A program made the translations under genes and the position numbers. The notes below the pieces were generated by a model. It was not told the origin of the DNA, did not search any database, and saw only the letters and a list, made by a program, of their open reading frames with translations. Shown in pieces: positions 8,453 to 17,081 of a DNA stretch of 64,000 nucleotides. Origin of the DNA: Roseovarius aestuarii (GTDB lineage Bacteria > Pseudomonadota > Alphaproteobacteria > Rhodobacterales > Rhodobacteraceae). The stretch's first letter is position 1. Every line of letters begins with the position of its first letter. Where the stretch lies: contig JAPWHL010000003.1 in the NCBI GenBank assembly GCA_027214255.1, positions 62,001 through 126,000 of the forward strand, given 5' to 3'.

Positions 8453-9223
8453 ATGCTGACATCCATCAAAGGCAAGAGCGTCATCGTCACCGGTGGCTCC
8501 AAAGGTATTGGACGTGGTATCGCACAAGTTTTCGCGGCACAGGGCGCAAAGGTAACATTGATCGCCCGAGACGAGGCCGGATTAAAGAAGGCTGCCACTG
8601 AAATGGGCGGCAATGTCCGCTATGAGATTGCGGATGTGGGCGACTGGAATGCCGTGAAAGCCGCGGTGGACAGTACAGCCAAGGCGCAGGGCGGGCTGGA
8701 TATCATGTGCGCCAACGCGGGCTATTTCCCGCAGACCAAAATTGTCGAAATGGACGTCGAGGAATGGGACAGCGTCATGGCCTGCAACCTGCGGTCATCG
8801 TTTCTGGCGGTCAAGGCGTCGATCCCTTATTTCGAGAAAGCAAACAAGGGCCGCGTAATCCTGACCTCGTCGATCACCGGGGCCGTCACCGGGTTTCCCG
8901 GCTGGTCGCATTATGGCGCTTCAAAGGCCGGGCAGCTTGGCTTTTTGAAAACGGCTGCGATGGAGTTGTCGCGCTATAACACCACCATCAACGCGGTCAT
9001 GCCTGGAAACATCTATACCGAAGGTCTGCAAGGATTGGGACAGGAATATCTGGACACGATGGCCGCCTCGATCCCTCTTAAGCGGCTCGGTGCGGTCGAA
9101 GATATCGGCAATGCCGCGCTGTTTTTCGCCTCGGACGAGGCTGCATACATCACGGGTCAGCAGATCATCGTCGATGGCGGACAGATCCTGCCTGAATCGC
9201 TGGAAGCAATCCAAGAAATCTGA
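8453..9223 (+). CDS. Short-chain dehydrogenase, probable 1-amino-2-propanol dehydrogenase
   Basis: This 256-residue SDR has the NAD(P) motif TGGSKGIGRG (13-22), NAG at 88-90 and the catalytic set Ser140, Tyr154 and Lys158 (YGASK), then the family C-terminus GQQIIVDGG. In RMM-type loci an SDR interconverts aminoacetone and S-1-amino-2-propanol, and this gene sits in the matching position between importer and kinase. A GGGAGG ribosome-binding site precedes the ATG. It has no obvious encapsulation helix and probably acts in the cytoplasm. Other secondary alcohols cannot be excluded. Confidence 0.85.
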   Translation: MLTSIKGKSVIVTGGSKGIGRGIAQVFAAQGAKVTLIARDEAGLKKAATEMGGNVRYEIADVGDWNAVKAAVDSTAKAQGGLDIMCANAGYFPQTKIVEMDVEEWDSVMACNLRSSFLAVKASIPYFEKANKGRVILTSSITGAVTGFPGWSHYGASKAGQLGFLKTAAMELSRYNTTINAVMPGNIYTEGLQGLGQEYLDTMAASIPLKRLGAVEDIGNAALFFASDEAAYITGQQIIVDGGQILPESLEAIQEI

Positions 9224-9288
9224 CCCGAACCGGGGCCGCCTTTGCGCGCGGCCTCGACCACCTTCGGATCATGACAAAGGGAACGATC

Positions 9289-10296
9289 ATGGCTCAAACA
9301 GATATGCCGCTGGCAGAACTACTGACGCATCTGGATAGGCTGGCACAACACTCTCTTGCCTTGTGGGACATGCCGCCTAACGCGCACGCGCGCCTGATCA
9401 ACGTGTCGGAAAACGCTACATATCTTGTTGAGGCAGATGGCGGTTATAAAGCCATCTTGCGTGTCCACCGTGAGCAGTATCACACCCGCCGGGCCATAGA
9501 ATGTGAATTGGCGTGGATTGCGGCGCTGAAAGAGGCGCGCGCCGTTGTTACACCGGATAGCTATACTGGCAAAAACGGTCAGGTGATTCAGGAGGGACAA
9601 GTCGATGGGCTGAAAGTTCCGCGGTTCATGGTGCTGTTCGAGTTTGTGGAAGGCGCGCAACCTGACGAGACCGGGGATCTGGAAGGACCGTTCGAAGAAC
9701 TGGGCGAGACCGCGGCGCTGACGCATGAGCATTCGAAAGCTTGGCCGCGCCCTGAAAAATTTGAGCGGCTGGAATGGAATACAGAGACAGTTTTTGGCCG
9801 GGCTGCCAACTGGGGCAATTGGCGCGATGCGCCGAATGTGACGCCAGACGTGGCCAAGGTTTTGGAAGCAGTCGAGACGCGCATATGTGAACGTCTGGAT
9901 GCCTTTGGAACGCGCGACGATCGCTATGGGCTGATCCATGCGGACATGCGTTTGGCCAATCTGCTGATTGGTCCGAATGGCACCCGGTTGATTGACTTTG
10001 ACGATTGCGGATTTGGCTGGTTTCTTTACGATTTTGCAACCGGGATCAGTTTCATGGAGGATGATCCACGGGTGCCAGCCCTTAAGGCTGCATGGGTGCG
10101 CGGCTATGAAAAGGTTCGCCCCTTGGGCGAGGCCGAAAAAGCCGAGATCGACACCTTTGTCATGCTACGTCGAATGGCGCTTCTGGCATGGATCGGCAGT
10201 CATATCGAGGCTCCAGAACCTCAGGCGCTGGCACCCGATTTTGCGCGGGTGACTGCCGAGTTAGGGGCAGAGTGGTTGGCGAAATCGCCTGCTTAG
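9289..10296 (+). CDS. APH-fold kinase, probable amino-alcohol kinase of the BMC pathway
   Basis: This aminoglycoside-phosphotransferase-fold protein (335 residues from the ATG at 9289) has the catalytic loop HADMRLANL (about 217-225) and the metal-binding DFDD (about 236-239). The ATG at 9289 is preferred to 9271 because AAAGGGA lies 6 bases before it. RMM loci carry such a kinase, which is proposed to phosphorylate 1-amino-2-propanol so that the phospho-lyase can act. Antibiotic resistance is unlikely given the setting. The fold also occurs in homoserine, choline and hydroxylysine kinases, so the exact substrate is inferred. Confidence 0.85.
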   Translation: MAQTDMPLAELLTHLDRLAQHSLALWDMPPNAHARLINVSENATYLVEADGGYKAILRVHREQYHTRRAIECELAWIAALKEARAVVTPDSYTGKNGQVIQEGQVDGLKVPRFMVLFEFVEGAQPDETGDLEGPFEELGETAALTHEHSKAWPRPEKFERLEWNTETVFGRAANWGNWRDAPNVTPDVAKVLEAVETRICERLDAFGTRDDRYGLIHADMRLANLLIGPNGTRLIDFDDCGFGWFLYDFATGISFMEDDPRVPALKAAWVRGYEKVRPLGEAEKAEIDTFVMLRRMALLAWIGSHIEAPEPQALAPDFARVTAELGAEWLAKSPA

Positions 10297-10530
10297 GCCA
10301 AAGTGGGTTCCGGCCTTGCTGACGGTTCTCGTTCTAGGGGGGGCATCACGGACGGGAACAACAGTTGATACAGCCCGTTCTGATAGCAAAAACGCGCTGC
10401 GCCCCGCTTCTGCCTGTCGCGAAGCGGTTGGAAAGTCGCCACGCGTCCAGCTTTGGGCGCAGTCACGCCCTGTGACAGGCTGCTATACTGCCCTTGTGGA
10501 GGTCGCTTTGCGTTGATCACTCCAGCGGCG

Positions 10531-11841
10531 CTAATAGACCTCTTCATATCTCCGGCATTGTTCCTCAGGCTCTAGCCCAGCGACCATAGTCGCCTCGCCC
10601 AGCTTGTGTTTGACGTAAATGTCGGCGAATGAATCTGGAAACCATCCCCGGACTGTTTCACTTGCGGCAAATGCGTCCAGCGCCTGTTCCAATGTTTTCG
10701 GCAGTCGCTTGTGACCGCTGGCTGCAAGATCCTCAGGCGAGAGCAGCGAAAGGTCCTGCTGAACGGCGACTGGTGCGTCCAGCTTTTCCTCGATGCCTTG
10801 CGCGCCGGCGTGGACGAGTGCAGCCAGCAGAAGATAGGGGCTGGCAGCAGCGTCGGCAGCGCGGAATTCAAAATGAAACTGACGGGCGCGGGCAATATCG
10901 GACATATCCGATACCGGACAAATACGCACCGCTGCTTCGCGATCGCGAAAGCCCAGATTGTTGAACGCAGCGCTCCAACGATGTGGCGTGAGGCGCAGAT
11001 AGGACACGACGCTGGGCGCGCATAGAGCGGTGAATGCGTCGAGATATTTCAGGATGCCGGCGACAAATTGCCCGGCATGTTGCGACATTTCGTGCTGGCC
11101 GTCCGCATCGTGGGTGGCTGGGTTTCCGCCCGCATCGATCAGACTCATATGCACATGCACGCCATTGCCCACCGTGTCTGGGCCACGGATTGGCACGAAA
11201 GTGGCGGTCTTATCAAAGCGCGCGGCAATGGCATGGACCAACTCGCGCAGGATGACTGCCTGATCGGCAATGGCGACACCTGTGGTCGGATCCATCGTCA
11301 CCTCGAACTGGCCGGGGCCAAACTCGCGCAGGAATGTGTCGGGCGCGATGCCATTGTCGCGCATGGCAGCGATCAGGGTTTCACCAAAGGCGCGCCATTC
11401 ACGAAAGCCTGAAGAAGAAAAGGCGGTACCGGCGCGCGCCTCCTCAAAGCGGATTTGGAATTCGTGTTCGAACGTGCCGTTTAGCGTCAGTCCCGAGACT
11501 TTCTTGAGCCGTGCCAATGCATCTCGTAGGATCGAACGGGTGCAGAACTCCCAAGGTTTGCCATCGGTGTAACGGATGTCACCCAGCATCGACACTTCAT
11601 CCGGCCCGCCGGCCTCGGGAAGGCGCATTACGGCACTTTCATCCGGGATCAAGACCAGATCACCAAACGATCCAAAAGGTGTTTCTGCGATGTTGTCAAA
11701 GCATGTGATCTGCACGTTTGTCGGTGTCCAACCGATGCCGCGTTTCAGGCGTTTTTCCAGCTGCGTCGCTGGAAATGATTTGCCGCGTACCTTGCCGGCG
11801 ATGTCGCTCGTGCAGGCGAGTATAAGTTCTTCGCGTTTCAT
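10531..11841 (-). CDS. Glutamine synthetase family ligase (gamma-glutamylamide synthetase-like)
   Basis: This 436-residue enzyme has the glutamine synthetase catalytic domain: metal and substrate ligands in FEHEFQIRF and FGPGQFEVT, the NGVHVHMS segment, and the RLTPHRWSAAFNNLGFRDRE region. It differs from housekeeping GlnA in length and order and resembles PuuA/IpuC-type enzymes that join glutamate to amines. Its N-terminus overlaps the RpiR gene by four bases, so the two form an operon. Next to an amine-consuming microcompartment it could gamma-glutamylate the same amine or a related one, but it faces the opposite way and may belong to the amidohydrolase cluster instead. Confidence 0.8.
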   Translation of the reverse strand: MKREELILACTSDIAGKVRGKSFPATQLEKRLKRGIGWTPTNVQITCFDNIAETPFGSFGDLVLIPDESAVMRLPEAGGPDEVSMLGDIRYTDGKPWEFCTRSILRDALARLKKVSGLTLNGTFEHEFQIRFEEARAGTAFSSSGFREWRAFGETLIAAMRDNGIAPDTFLREFGPGQFEVTMDPTTGVAIADQAVILRELVHAIAARFDKTATFVPIRGPDTVGNGVHVHMSLIDAGGNPATHDADGQHEMSQHAGQFVAGILKYLDAFTALCAPSVVSYLRLTPHRWSAAFNNLGFRDREAAVRICPVSDMSDIARARQFHFEFRAADAAASPYLLLAALVHAGAQGIEEKLDAPVAVQQDLSLLSPEDLAASGHKRLPKTLEQALDAFAASETVRGWFPDSFADIYVKHKLGEATMVAGLEPEEQCRRYEEVY

Positions 11842-12710
11842 CGGTGTTCCTTACTTTCAGATGAGCCACTGTCGCTCAATCGGTCGCGCAATGCGTCCCA
11901 GTCTTGGATGCGGGATTCTGTACTGTGCCAGTCCTGTTCGGATACGGTGACGATCAACGCTTCGATCACGGCAAGCACACCCAGAGTGGTATCCCAGGCG
12001 GTGCCAATCTCGATCGGTAGGGCGATGACGTGGCTGCAATGCCGCGCCGCAGGTGATTGCCATTTGTCTGTTATCAAAATGACCTGCGCACGGCGGTCCT
12101 GACTGATTGCGGCAGCCAGCCGACTTATCGAAGGTTGGTAACGGCGAAAATCGAAAAGCACGGCGACGTCGCGCCGCCGCATTTGCAGGATGGCGTCTGG
12201 CCATAGCTCCGACTCGTCGGCCAGATGATGAACGCCAGGGCGGATTTGATGTAGATGCACGGATAAAAAACGCGCTATCGAGTCGCTTATCCGCCCGCCG
12301 CGCAAATAGATGTTGCGCGCCGGATCGCCCAAAAGGGCGGCAACACTATCCATTTGCTGCTGCGTGATCGCTTCGGGCAGGCGGCGCAAGAGGTCAGCGG
12401 CGCGGTGCGTGTAATTGTCTAGAAAGCAGGCGTCATTGCCGTCGTCGGCCAACGCGCGCAGATCGCGGGGCGATCGGCTGCCTGCACGTAGTTCCTCGAT
12501 CAGGGCATGTTGGAAATCACTGAATCCGCCAAAGCCCAGTCGATTAACGAAACGTGAGATGGACGGGGGGCTGACACCGGTCGCATCAGCCAATTGTTGA
12601 ATAGGTTGGAGTCCGGCAAACGGATAGTCTGCCAATAGCGCATTGGCGAGCTTTGTCTGTCCCGCCGTCAGGCTGGCCAGATTGGTGCGCAGCTCGTTGT
12701 CAACTGTCAT
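11838..12710 (-). CDS. RpiR/MurR family transcriptional regulator
   Basis: This 290-residue regulator has an N-terminal RpiR helix-turn-helix (GVSPPSISRFVNRLGF, about 45-60) and a C-terminal SIS domain that usually senses a phosphorylated sugar or similar effector. The ATG at 12710 is chosen over a TTG one codon upstream because AAAGGA lies 5 bases before it. It is divergent from the N-formylglutamate amidohydrolase gene and co-transcribed with the glutamine-synthetase-like gene, so it probably controls one or both sides of the 12.7-12.86 kb intergenic region. Confidence 0.88.
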   Translation of the reverse strand: MTVDNELRTNLASLTAGQTKLANALLADYPFAGLQPIQQLADATGVSPPSISRFVNRLGFGGFSDFQHALIEELRAGSRSPRDLRALADDGNDACFLDNYTHRAADLLRRLPEAITQQQMDSVAALLGDPARNIYLRGGRISDSIARFLSVHLHQIRPGVHHLADESELWPDAILQMRRRDVAVLFDFRRYQPSISRLAAAISQDRRAQVILITDKWQSPAARHCSHVIALPIEIGTAWDTTLGVLAVIEALIVTVSEQDWHSTESRIQDWDALRDRLSDSGSSESKEHR

Positions 12711-12784
12711 CAATGTCCTTTCACAAGAATGCGCAGGGTGCGCAGCTATTCTAACAATGTGAGTGCGTGAAACTATTTTGTCAA

Positions 12785-12842
12785 AAAGAAATATTCACTT
12801 GTTTTTTGATGAATCATTTTCTTTATTTGAGAGAATATTCGG
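12785..12842. promoter_or_regulatory. AT-rich divergent promoter region with GAATATTC-type sites
   Basis: Between the divergent RpiR and amidohydrolase genes lies a markedly AT-rich stretch. It contains GAAATATTC at 12788-12796 and the perfect 8-base palindrome GAATATTC at 12833-12840. Such paired sites are plausible RpiR operators. The repeat is visible; the binding is inferred. Confidence 0.35.
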
Positions 12843-12858
12843 AGCTTGCCGCACAATC

Positions 12859-13668
12859 ATGTCTCAGCTTGCCAACACATCACGCGCCACGGCGTGTCGC
12901 CTTTTGGCGCAGGAAGATCCCAGCCCGGTCGAGGTGGTCAACCGCAGCGGTGCATCGCCAGTGCTTTTGCTGTGCGAACATGCCGGGCGTGCTGTGCCCG
13001 CGTCCCTTGCGCAATTGGGGCTGGAACCATGCGAGATGGAAAAACACATTGCCTGGGATATCGGTGCGGCGGCCACGGCGCGCCATCTTGCGGCATTGCT
13101 GGGCGCGCCGCTGGTGCTGCAAGCCTACAGTCGCCTTGTAATTGACGCCAATCGTCCGCTCAGCGCGCCTGACTGCATCCCGGATATCAGTGATGGTGTC
13201 CTGATACCGGGCAATACTGGGTTAGACACTGACGCGCGCATCCAGCGATTTGAAGAGATTCACAAACCCCTACATGACACCGTGGCCGCCCTTCTGGACC
13301 AACGTAAGGCAGACGGGCGTCCCGGCGTTCTGGTCACGATCCATTCCTTTACGCCACACTTCGGCGGGCAGGATCGGGCGATGGCGGTGGGCCTGTTGTT
13401 CAACCGCGATTCCCGGCTGGCCGAGGCGCTGCGTGATGCGCTTGCAGAGATCGTGAGCGATCACACTGTTGTCCTCAACGCGCCCTATGCGGTGGACGAT
13501 GTGGGTGACTACGCGATCCCGGTTCATGGCGAACAACGCGGTATTCCGCATGTCCTTATCGAGCTACGCAATGATCTGATCGACGACGAGGCGGGGCAGG
13601 AAAGATGGGCCGCATATGTTTATGAGGCGCTTAACATTGCACTAACACGACTGGAGATTTCGCAATGA
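12859..13668 (+). CDS. N-formylglutamate amidohydrolase family protein
   Basis: From the ATG at 12859 this is a 269-residue protein of the N-formylglutamate amidohydrolase (HutG-type) family. Visible landmarks are LLLCEHAGRAVPASL, the EKHIAWDIGAAATARHLA helix, YSRLVIDANRP, and VTIHSFTPHFGG, carrying the conserved acidic and histidine residues. A longer frame from a GTG at 12763 would run through the AT-rich promoter region and is rejected. It overlaps the cysteine hydrolase gene by four bases. Because no histidine-utilisation genes are nearby, the substrate is more likely an N-acyl or N-formyl amide tied to the adjoining hydrolases and importer. Confidence 0.85.
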   Translation: MSQLANTSRATACRLLAQEDPSPVEVVNRSGASPVLLLCEHAGRAVPASLAQLGLEPCEMEKHIAWDIGAAATARHLAALLGAPLVLQAYSRLVIDANRPLSAPDCIPDISDGVLIPGNTGLDTDARIQRFEEIHKPLHDTVAALLDQRKADGRPGVLVTIHSFTPHFGGQDRAMAVGLLFNRDSRLAEALRDALAEIVSDHTVVLNAPYAVDDVGDYAIPVHGEQRGIPHVLIELRNDLIDDEAGQERWAAYVYEALNIALTRLEISQ

Positions 13669-14315
13669 ACCATCCGCAAACTCGAGACATCGCTTTGGAT
13701 CCGACTCGCTCGGGGTTGCTGATTATCGATGTTCAAAACTTCTCGGTGCGCCGCGACGGCGGTGAATTTGCCGAAGTGTCCGATGCTGATATTGCGGGGA
13801 AGTACGGGCATTATTTCGAGCGGATTAAAACCGTCGCTCTGCCGAACATGCAAAAGTTGCAAAAGGGGTTTCGCTCTGCCGGCATCGAGGTGATGTACAC
13901 GACGATCGAGTCACTGACGCTGGACGGGCGCGACCGCAGCCTTGATTACAAAATCACTGGCTTTAACGTTCCTAAGGGATCGTATGACGGCAAAGTGGTG
14001 GACGAAATCGCGCCACAGGGCGACGAGATAGTCTTTCCCAAATCATCGTCCTCCGTATTTGTGTCGACCCATATCGACTATGTTCTGCGCAATCTTGGCA
14101 TCACTCAGATCGTGTTGTGCGGCCTGCTGACGGATCAGTGCGTAGAATCGGCCGTGCGAGATGCATGCGACCTGAACTATCTCGTGACTCTCGTTCCTGA
14201 TGCCTGCGCCACCTACAGTATGGAGCGGCACGAACATTCGCTGAAAACCATCGCTGGCTATTGCCGTCAGGTGAATACCGACGACCTTCTGGCCGAAGTT
14301 TCACAAACCGCATGA
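13665..14315 (+). CDS. Isochorismatase-fold cysteine hydrolase (first copy)
   Basis: This 216-residue hydrolase has the catalytic triad of the isochorismatase-like amidohydrolases: Asp22 in LIIDVQN, Lys126 in FPKSSSS and Cys159 in LLTDQCVES. The family includes nicotinamidase, ureidoacrylate and N-carbamoylsarcosine amidohydrolases. It is translationally coupled to the upstream amidohydrolase-like gene and precedes the Liv-type importer. An amide or carbamoyl substrate brought in by that importer is the natural guess; the sequence alone does not decide which. Confidence 0.87.
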   Translation: MNHPQTRDIALDPTRSGLLIIDVQNFSVRRDGGEFAEVSDADIAGKYGHYFERIKTVALPNMQKLQKGFRSAGIEVMYTTIESLTLDGRDRSLDYKITGFNVPKGSYDGKVVDEIAPQGDEIVFPKSSSSVFVSTHIDYVLRNLGITQIVLCGLLTDQCVESAVRDACDLNYLVTLVPDACATYSMERHEHSLKTIAGYCRQVNTDDLLAEVSQTA

Positions 14316-14389
14316 ACAAACTGGAACACGTGGCCCGGAAGACAAAAGTGCGGTCAAAAACGCACAACCAACTGAAGGAGGATTAACTC

Positions 14390-15565
14390 ATGAAAATCAA
14401 TGAAACGATGGCCCTGATTGCGGCCGGAACGCTGATGACAGCGGGTGCCGCAACAGCGCAGGACGACAAGGAGCTGTTGATTGGTGGTGCATTGTCACTC
14501 ACCGGAATTCAGGCGCCATTGGATACGCCCGGCTTTCTTGGCGCTGAGGTGGCCGTGGATTACCTGAACGCCAATGGCGGGATTCTGGGGCGGCAGGTCA
14601 AGTTCGTAAACATCGACGGAAAGTCCGATCCTGTAACGGTTGGCAACGTGGCGGTCGAGTTGATCGACCGCGGGGCCGAACTGATGGTCGCGCCGTGCGA
14701 CTTTGACTTTGGTGGCCCGGCGGGCCGCGAGGCGCAGGAGGCAGGGATCGTTGGCATTTCGACCTGCGCGTCCGACCCTCTTTACTCGTCGTGGTCGCTA
14801 GGCGACAAGCAGTTCACCCTGTCGATGTGGAACACCACGATGGGTGCTGTCGCTGCGAATTTCGCCTGTACGGACAAGGGCTGGAAAAAGGCCTATGTCG
14901 TCACGGATCAGTTTATTGCTTACACCAAATCGCTGTCCAAATACTTTGTTGAGCATTACGGCGACATCGGTTGTGAGGTGATGTTGGAAGATACCTACAC
15001 CAACGGCGATAATGATTTCTCGGCACAGCTCGCGCGTCTTCAGGCGTTGGGTGAAAAGCCCGACGTGATCTTCCTGTCCTCCTATGGCCAGGATATCGGA
15101 GTCATCATTCGCGCTTTGCGCGAGGCGGGTATCGACGCGCCCGTTCTGGGCGGCGACGCCTATGATGATCCGGCTATGCACGAAGGGCTGGGTGAAAAGC
15201 TGGGTAATGACATCTATTTTGTCACCCATGCTTGGATGGGCCCTGAATCGCATAAAGACATGCCGAAGTTCATCGAACTGTACAAAGAAAAGCACGGCGA
15301 GGCACCTGAATCGTCTTTTGTCGCGACCGGTTGGGATACGATCATGCTGATGGCCGCCGCGGTTGAGGCCGCAGGCACAACGGATGGCGCCGCTGTTGCC
15401 AAGGCATTGGAAGAAGGTGAGTTCGACCTTCTGACTGGTAAACTGGGCTATTCGTCGGCCGAAGAAGGGCATGAGCCCGACAAGGCCGCCGTGCTGACCG
15501 AGCTGAAAAAAGGCAAGCCAAGCTTCATGGGCTGGCGTCGTCCTGAAACATTGCCAAAGCCCTAA
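14390..15565 (+). CDS. Branched-chain amino-acid-type ABC substrate-binding protein (LivJ-like)
   Basis: This 391-residue periplasmic protein has a Sec signal peptide (MKINETMALIAAG...ATAQ, cleavage near 24) and the type I periplasmic binding fold, opening LLIGGALSLTGIQAPLDTPG and GAEVAVDYLNANGGILGRQV. An excellent ribosome-binding site (AAGGAGG) precedes the ATG. Members of this family bind leucine, urea, amides and aromatic compounds, so the LivJ likeness does not fix the ligand. The flanking amidohydrolases favour an amide- or urea-like ligand. Confidence 0.9.
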   Translation: MKINETMALIAAGTLMTAGAATAQDDKELLIGGALSLTGIQAPLDTPGFLGAEVAVDYLNANGGILGRQVKFVNIDGKSDPVTVGNVAVELIDRGAELMVAPCDFDFGGPAGREAQEAGIVGISTCASDPLYSSWSLGDKQFTLSMWNTTMGAVAANFACTDKGWKKAYVVTDQFIAYTKSLSKYFVEHYGDIGCEVMLEDTYTNGDNDFSAQLARLQALGEKPDVIFLSSYGQDIGVIIRALREAGIDAPVLGGDAYDDPAMHEGLGEKLGNDIYFVTHAWMGPESHKDMPKFIELYKEKHGEAPESSFVATGWDTIMLMAAAVEAAGTTDGAAVAKALEEGEFDLLTGKLGYSSAEEGHEPDKAAVLTELKKGKPSFMGWRRPETLPKP

Positions 15566-15579
15566 GTTTGGGCCGCTGC

Positions 15580-15604
15580 GGGCAGCAGACGCGTGCTGCT
15601 GCCC
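15580..15604 (+). terminator. Hairpin after the LivJ-like gene
   Basis: GGGCAGCAG (15580-15588) pairs perfectly with CTGCTGCCC (15596-15604), followed by a modest T-rich stretch (CCAATTTTG). It probably acts as a partial terminator or mRNA-stabilising element that keeps binding-protein expression above that of the membrane subunits. Confidence 0.55.
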
Positions 15605-15628
15605 GATTCCAATTTTGAAAGATAAACC

Positions 15629-16378
15629 ATGATGCTGGATGACGCACAAAATCGCGCACCGCTGGTGATGAACGCAGGCTCGGTGGAGTTTTCCGGACTT
15701 AAGGCGCTGGATTCGGTATCCTTGCGGCTGGAGCCGGGTGAGATCTTGGGCCTGATCGGACCGAACGGATCGGGCAAGACCACCACGATCAATGCCATCA
15801 CAGGGCAAGTGCCGCTGGCAGGGGGAGATGTGCGCATCGGCGAACGGGTGATTTCAGGCATGAGTCCGCGCAAGATCGCGCTTATGGGCGTTGCCCGCTC
15901 GTTTCAGATCGTGCGCCTTTTCAACAACATGACCACGCTTGAGAATGTCGAGACGGCTGCGTTGGCGCGTGGCGATAGCCGCCGCATCGCACGCGAAAAG
16001 GCGCAGGCGCTTTTGAGCGAGTTTTCGTTAGAAGGGCACGCAGACGATCTTTGCGGAACCCTTAGCTATGGTGACAAGCGCCGGGTGGAAATTGCGCGCG
16101 CATTGGCCGCCGAGCCTTCTTTCCTGTTTCTCGATGAACCGGCTGCGGGCATGAACGTGGCCGAAACCGACGCGTTGCTTGAAATTTTGCGCGCGCTTCC
16201 GGGTGACCGGGGCTTGGGGCTTTTGATTATCGATCACGATATGAGCTTGATCATGCGGCTGTGTGACCGACTTCAGGTGATCTCGTCCGGGCGTACGATC
16301 GCCGAAGGGTCAGCCGAAGACGTACGCAGCAACCAAGACGTGATCGAAGCCTATTTGGGAACCGGTGCAGATGATTGA
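15629..16378 (+). CDS. ABC transporter ATP-binding protein, LivG-like
   Basis: This 249-residue ATPase has Walker A GPNGSGKTT and the LivG-type QIVRLFNNMTTLENV segment after the Q-loop. The signature region reads LSYGDKRRVEIARALA, with SYGDK replacing canonical SGGQ as is common in this subfamily. Walker B is FLFLDEPAAGMN. It pairs with the LivF-like ATPase encoded next, whose ATG lies within the end of this gene. Confidence 0.92.
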   Translation: MMLDDAQNRAPLVMNAGSVEFSGLKALDSVSLRLEPGEILGLIGPNGSGKTTTINAITGQVPLAGGDVRIGERVISGMSPRKIALMGVARSFQIVRLFNNMTTLENVETAALARGDSRRIAREKAQALLSEFSLEGHADDLCGTLSYGDKRRVEIARALAAEPSFLFLDEPAAGMNVAETDALLEILRALPGDRGLGLLIIDHDMSLIMRLCDRLQVISSGRTIAEGSAEDVRSNQDVIEAYLGTGADD

Positions 16379-17078
16379 AGTCAAGGATCTCTACGTGAGC
16401 TATGGCGCGGTCCAGGCGGTACGTGGTGTATCGTTTACCGTGGCAGACGGCGAGTTGGTAACGTTGTTGGGGGCCAACGGGGCGGGGAAATCATCTTCGA
16501 TCCTCTGTGTTGCTGGCGCTATCAAAGCGGCAAGCGGTCAGGTGATGCTGGACGGAGAGGATGTGACCTCGGCCAACCCCGAAGCAATGCTGCGCAAGGG
16601 CATGGCAACCGTACCGGAAACACGCGATGTGTTCCCTGATCTTACGGTCGATCAAAATCTGACGCTGGGCGCATATGTGCGTCGTGGCGACCGCAAAGGT
16701 GTGTCCGAGGATCGGGAGCGCATGTTTGACATGTTCCCGCGTCTTGCCGAGCGGCGCGAGCAGGCCGCTGGAACACTGTCAGGGGGAGAGCAGCAAATGC
16801 TGGTAATTGCACGCGCATTGATGTCGCGCCCGCGCGTCCTGCTGCTGGATGAGCCTTCGTTGGGTCTTGCCCCGGCTATTGTCGACAAGATTTTCGAGAT
16901 GATCGCAGAATTAAAGGCGCAAAAGCTGACGATCCTTCTGGTCGAGCAGAACGCGCGCAAGGCATTGCAAGTGGCTGACCGAGCCTATGTGCTGCGGCTC
17001 GGTGAGATTGCGGGCAGCGGGACCGGACAGGAAATCGCCGGTTCGACCGATCTTGACGCGCTTTATTTGGGGGGCTGA
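16371..17078 (+). CDS. ABC transporter ATP-binding protein, LivF-like
   Basis: This 235-residue ATPase has Walker A GANGAGKSS, the LivF-type VPETRDVFPDLTVDQNL segment, signature LSGGEQQML and Walker B VLLLDEPSLGLAP. The ATG at 16371 is preferred over a GTG two codons earlier; it overlaps the LivG-like stop by eight bases. It is the second ATPase of the importer. Confidence 0.92.
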   Translation: MIEVKDLYVSYGAVQAVRGVSFTVADGELVTLLGANGAGKSSSILCVAGAIKAASGQVMLDGEDVTSANPEAMLRKGMATVPETRDVFPDLTVDQNLTLGAYVRRGDRKGVSEDRERMFDMFPRLAERREQAAGTLSGGEQQMLVIARALMSRPRVLLLDEPSLGLAPAIVDKIFEMIAELKAQKLTILLVEQNARKALQVADRAYVLRLGEIAGSGTGQEIAGSTDLDALYLGG

Positions 17079-17081
17079 GGC

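Noticed and set aside
9289..10296. Considered as an aminoglycoside resistance gene
   Set aside because: The APH fold is shared by metabolic kinases, and the gene sits in a microcompartment operon where an amino-alcohol kinase is expected.
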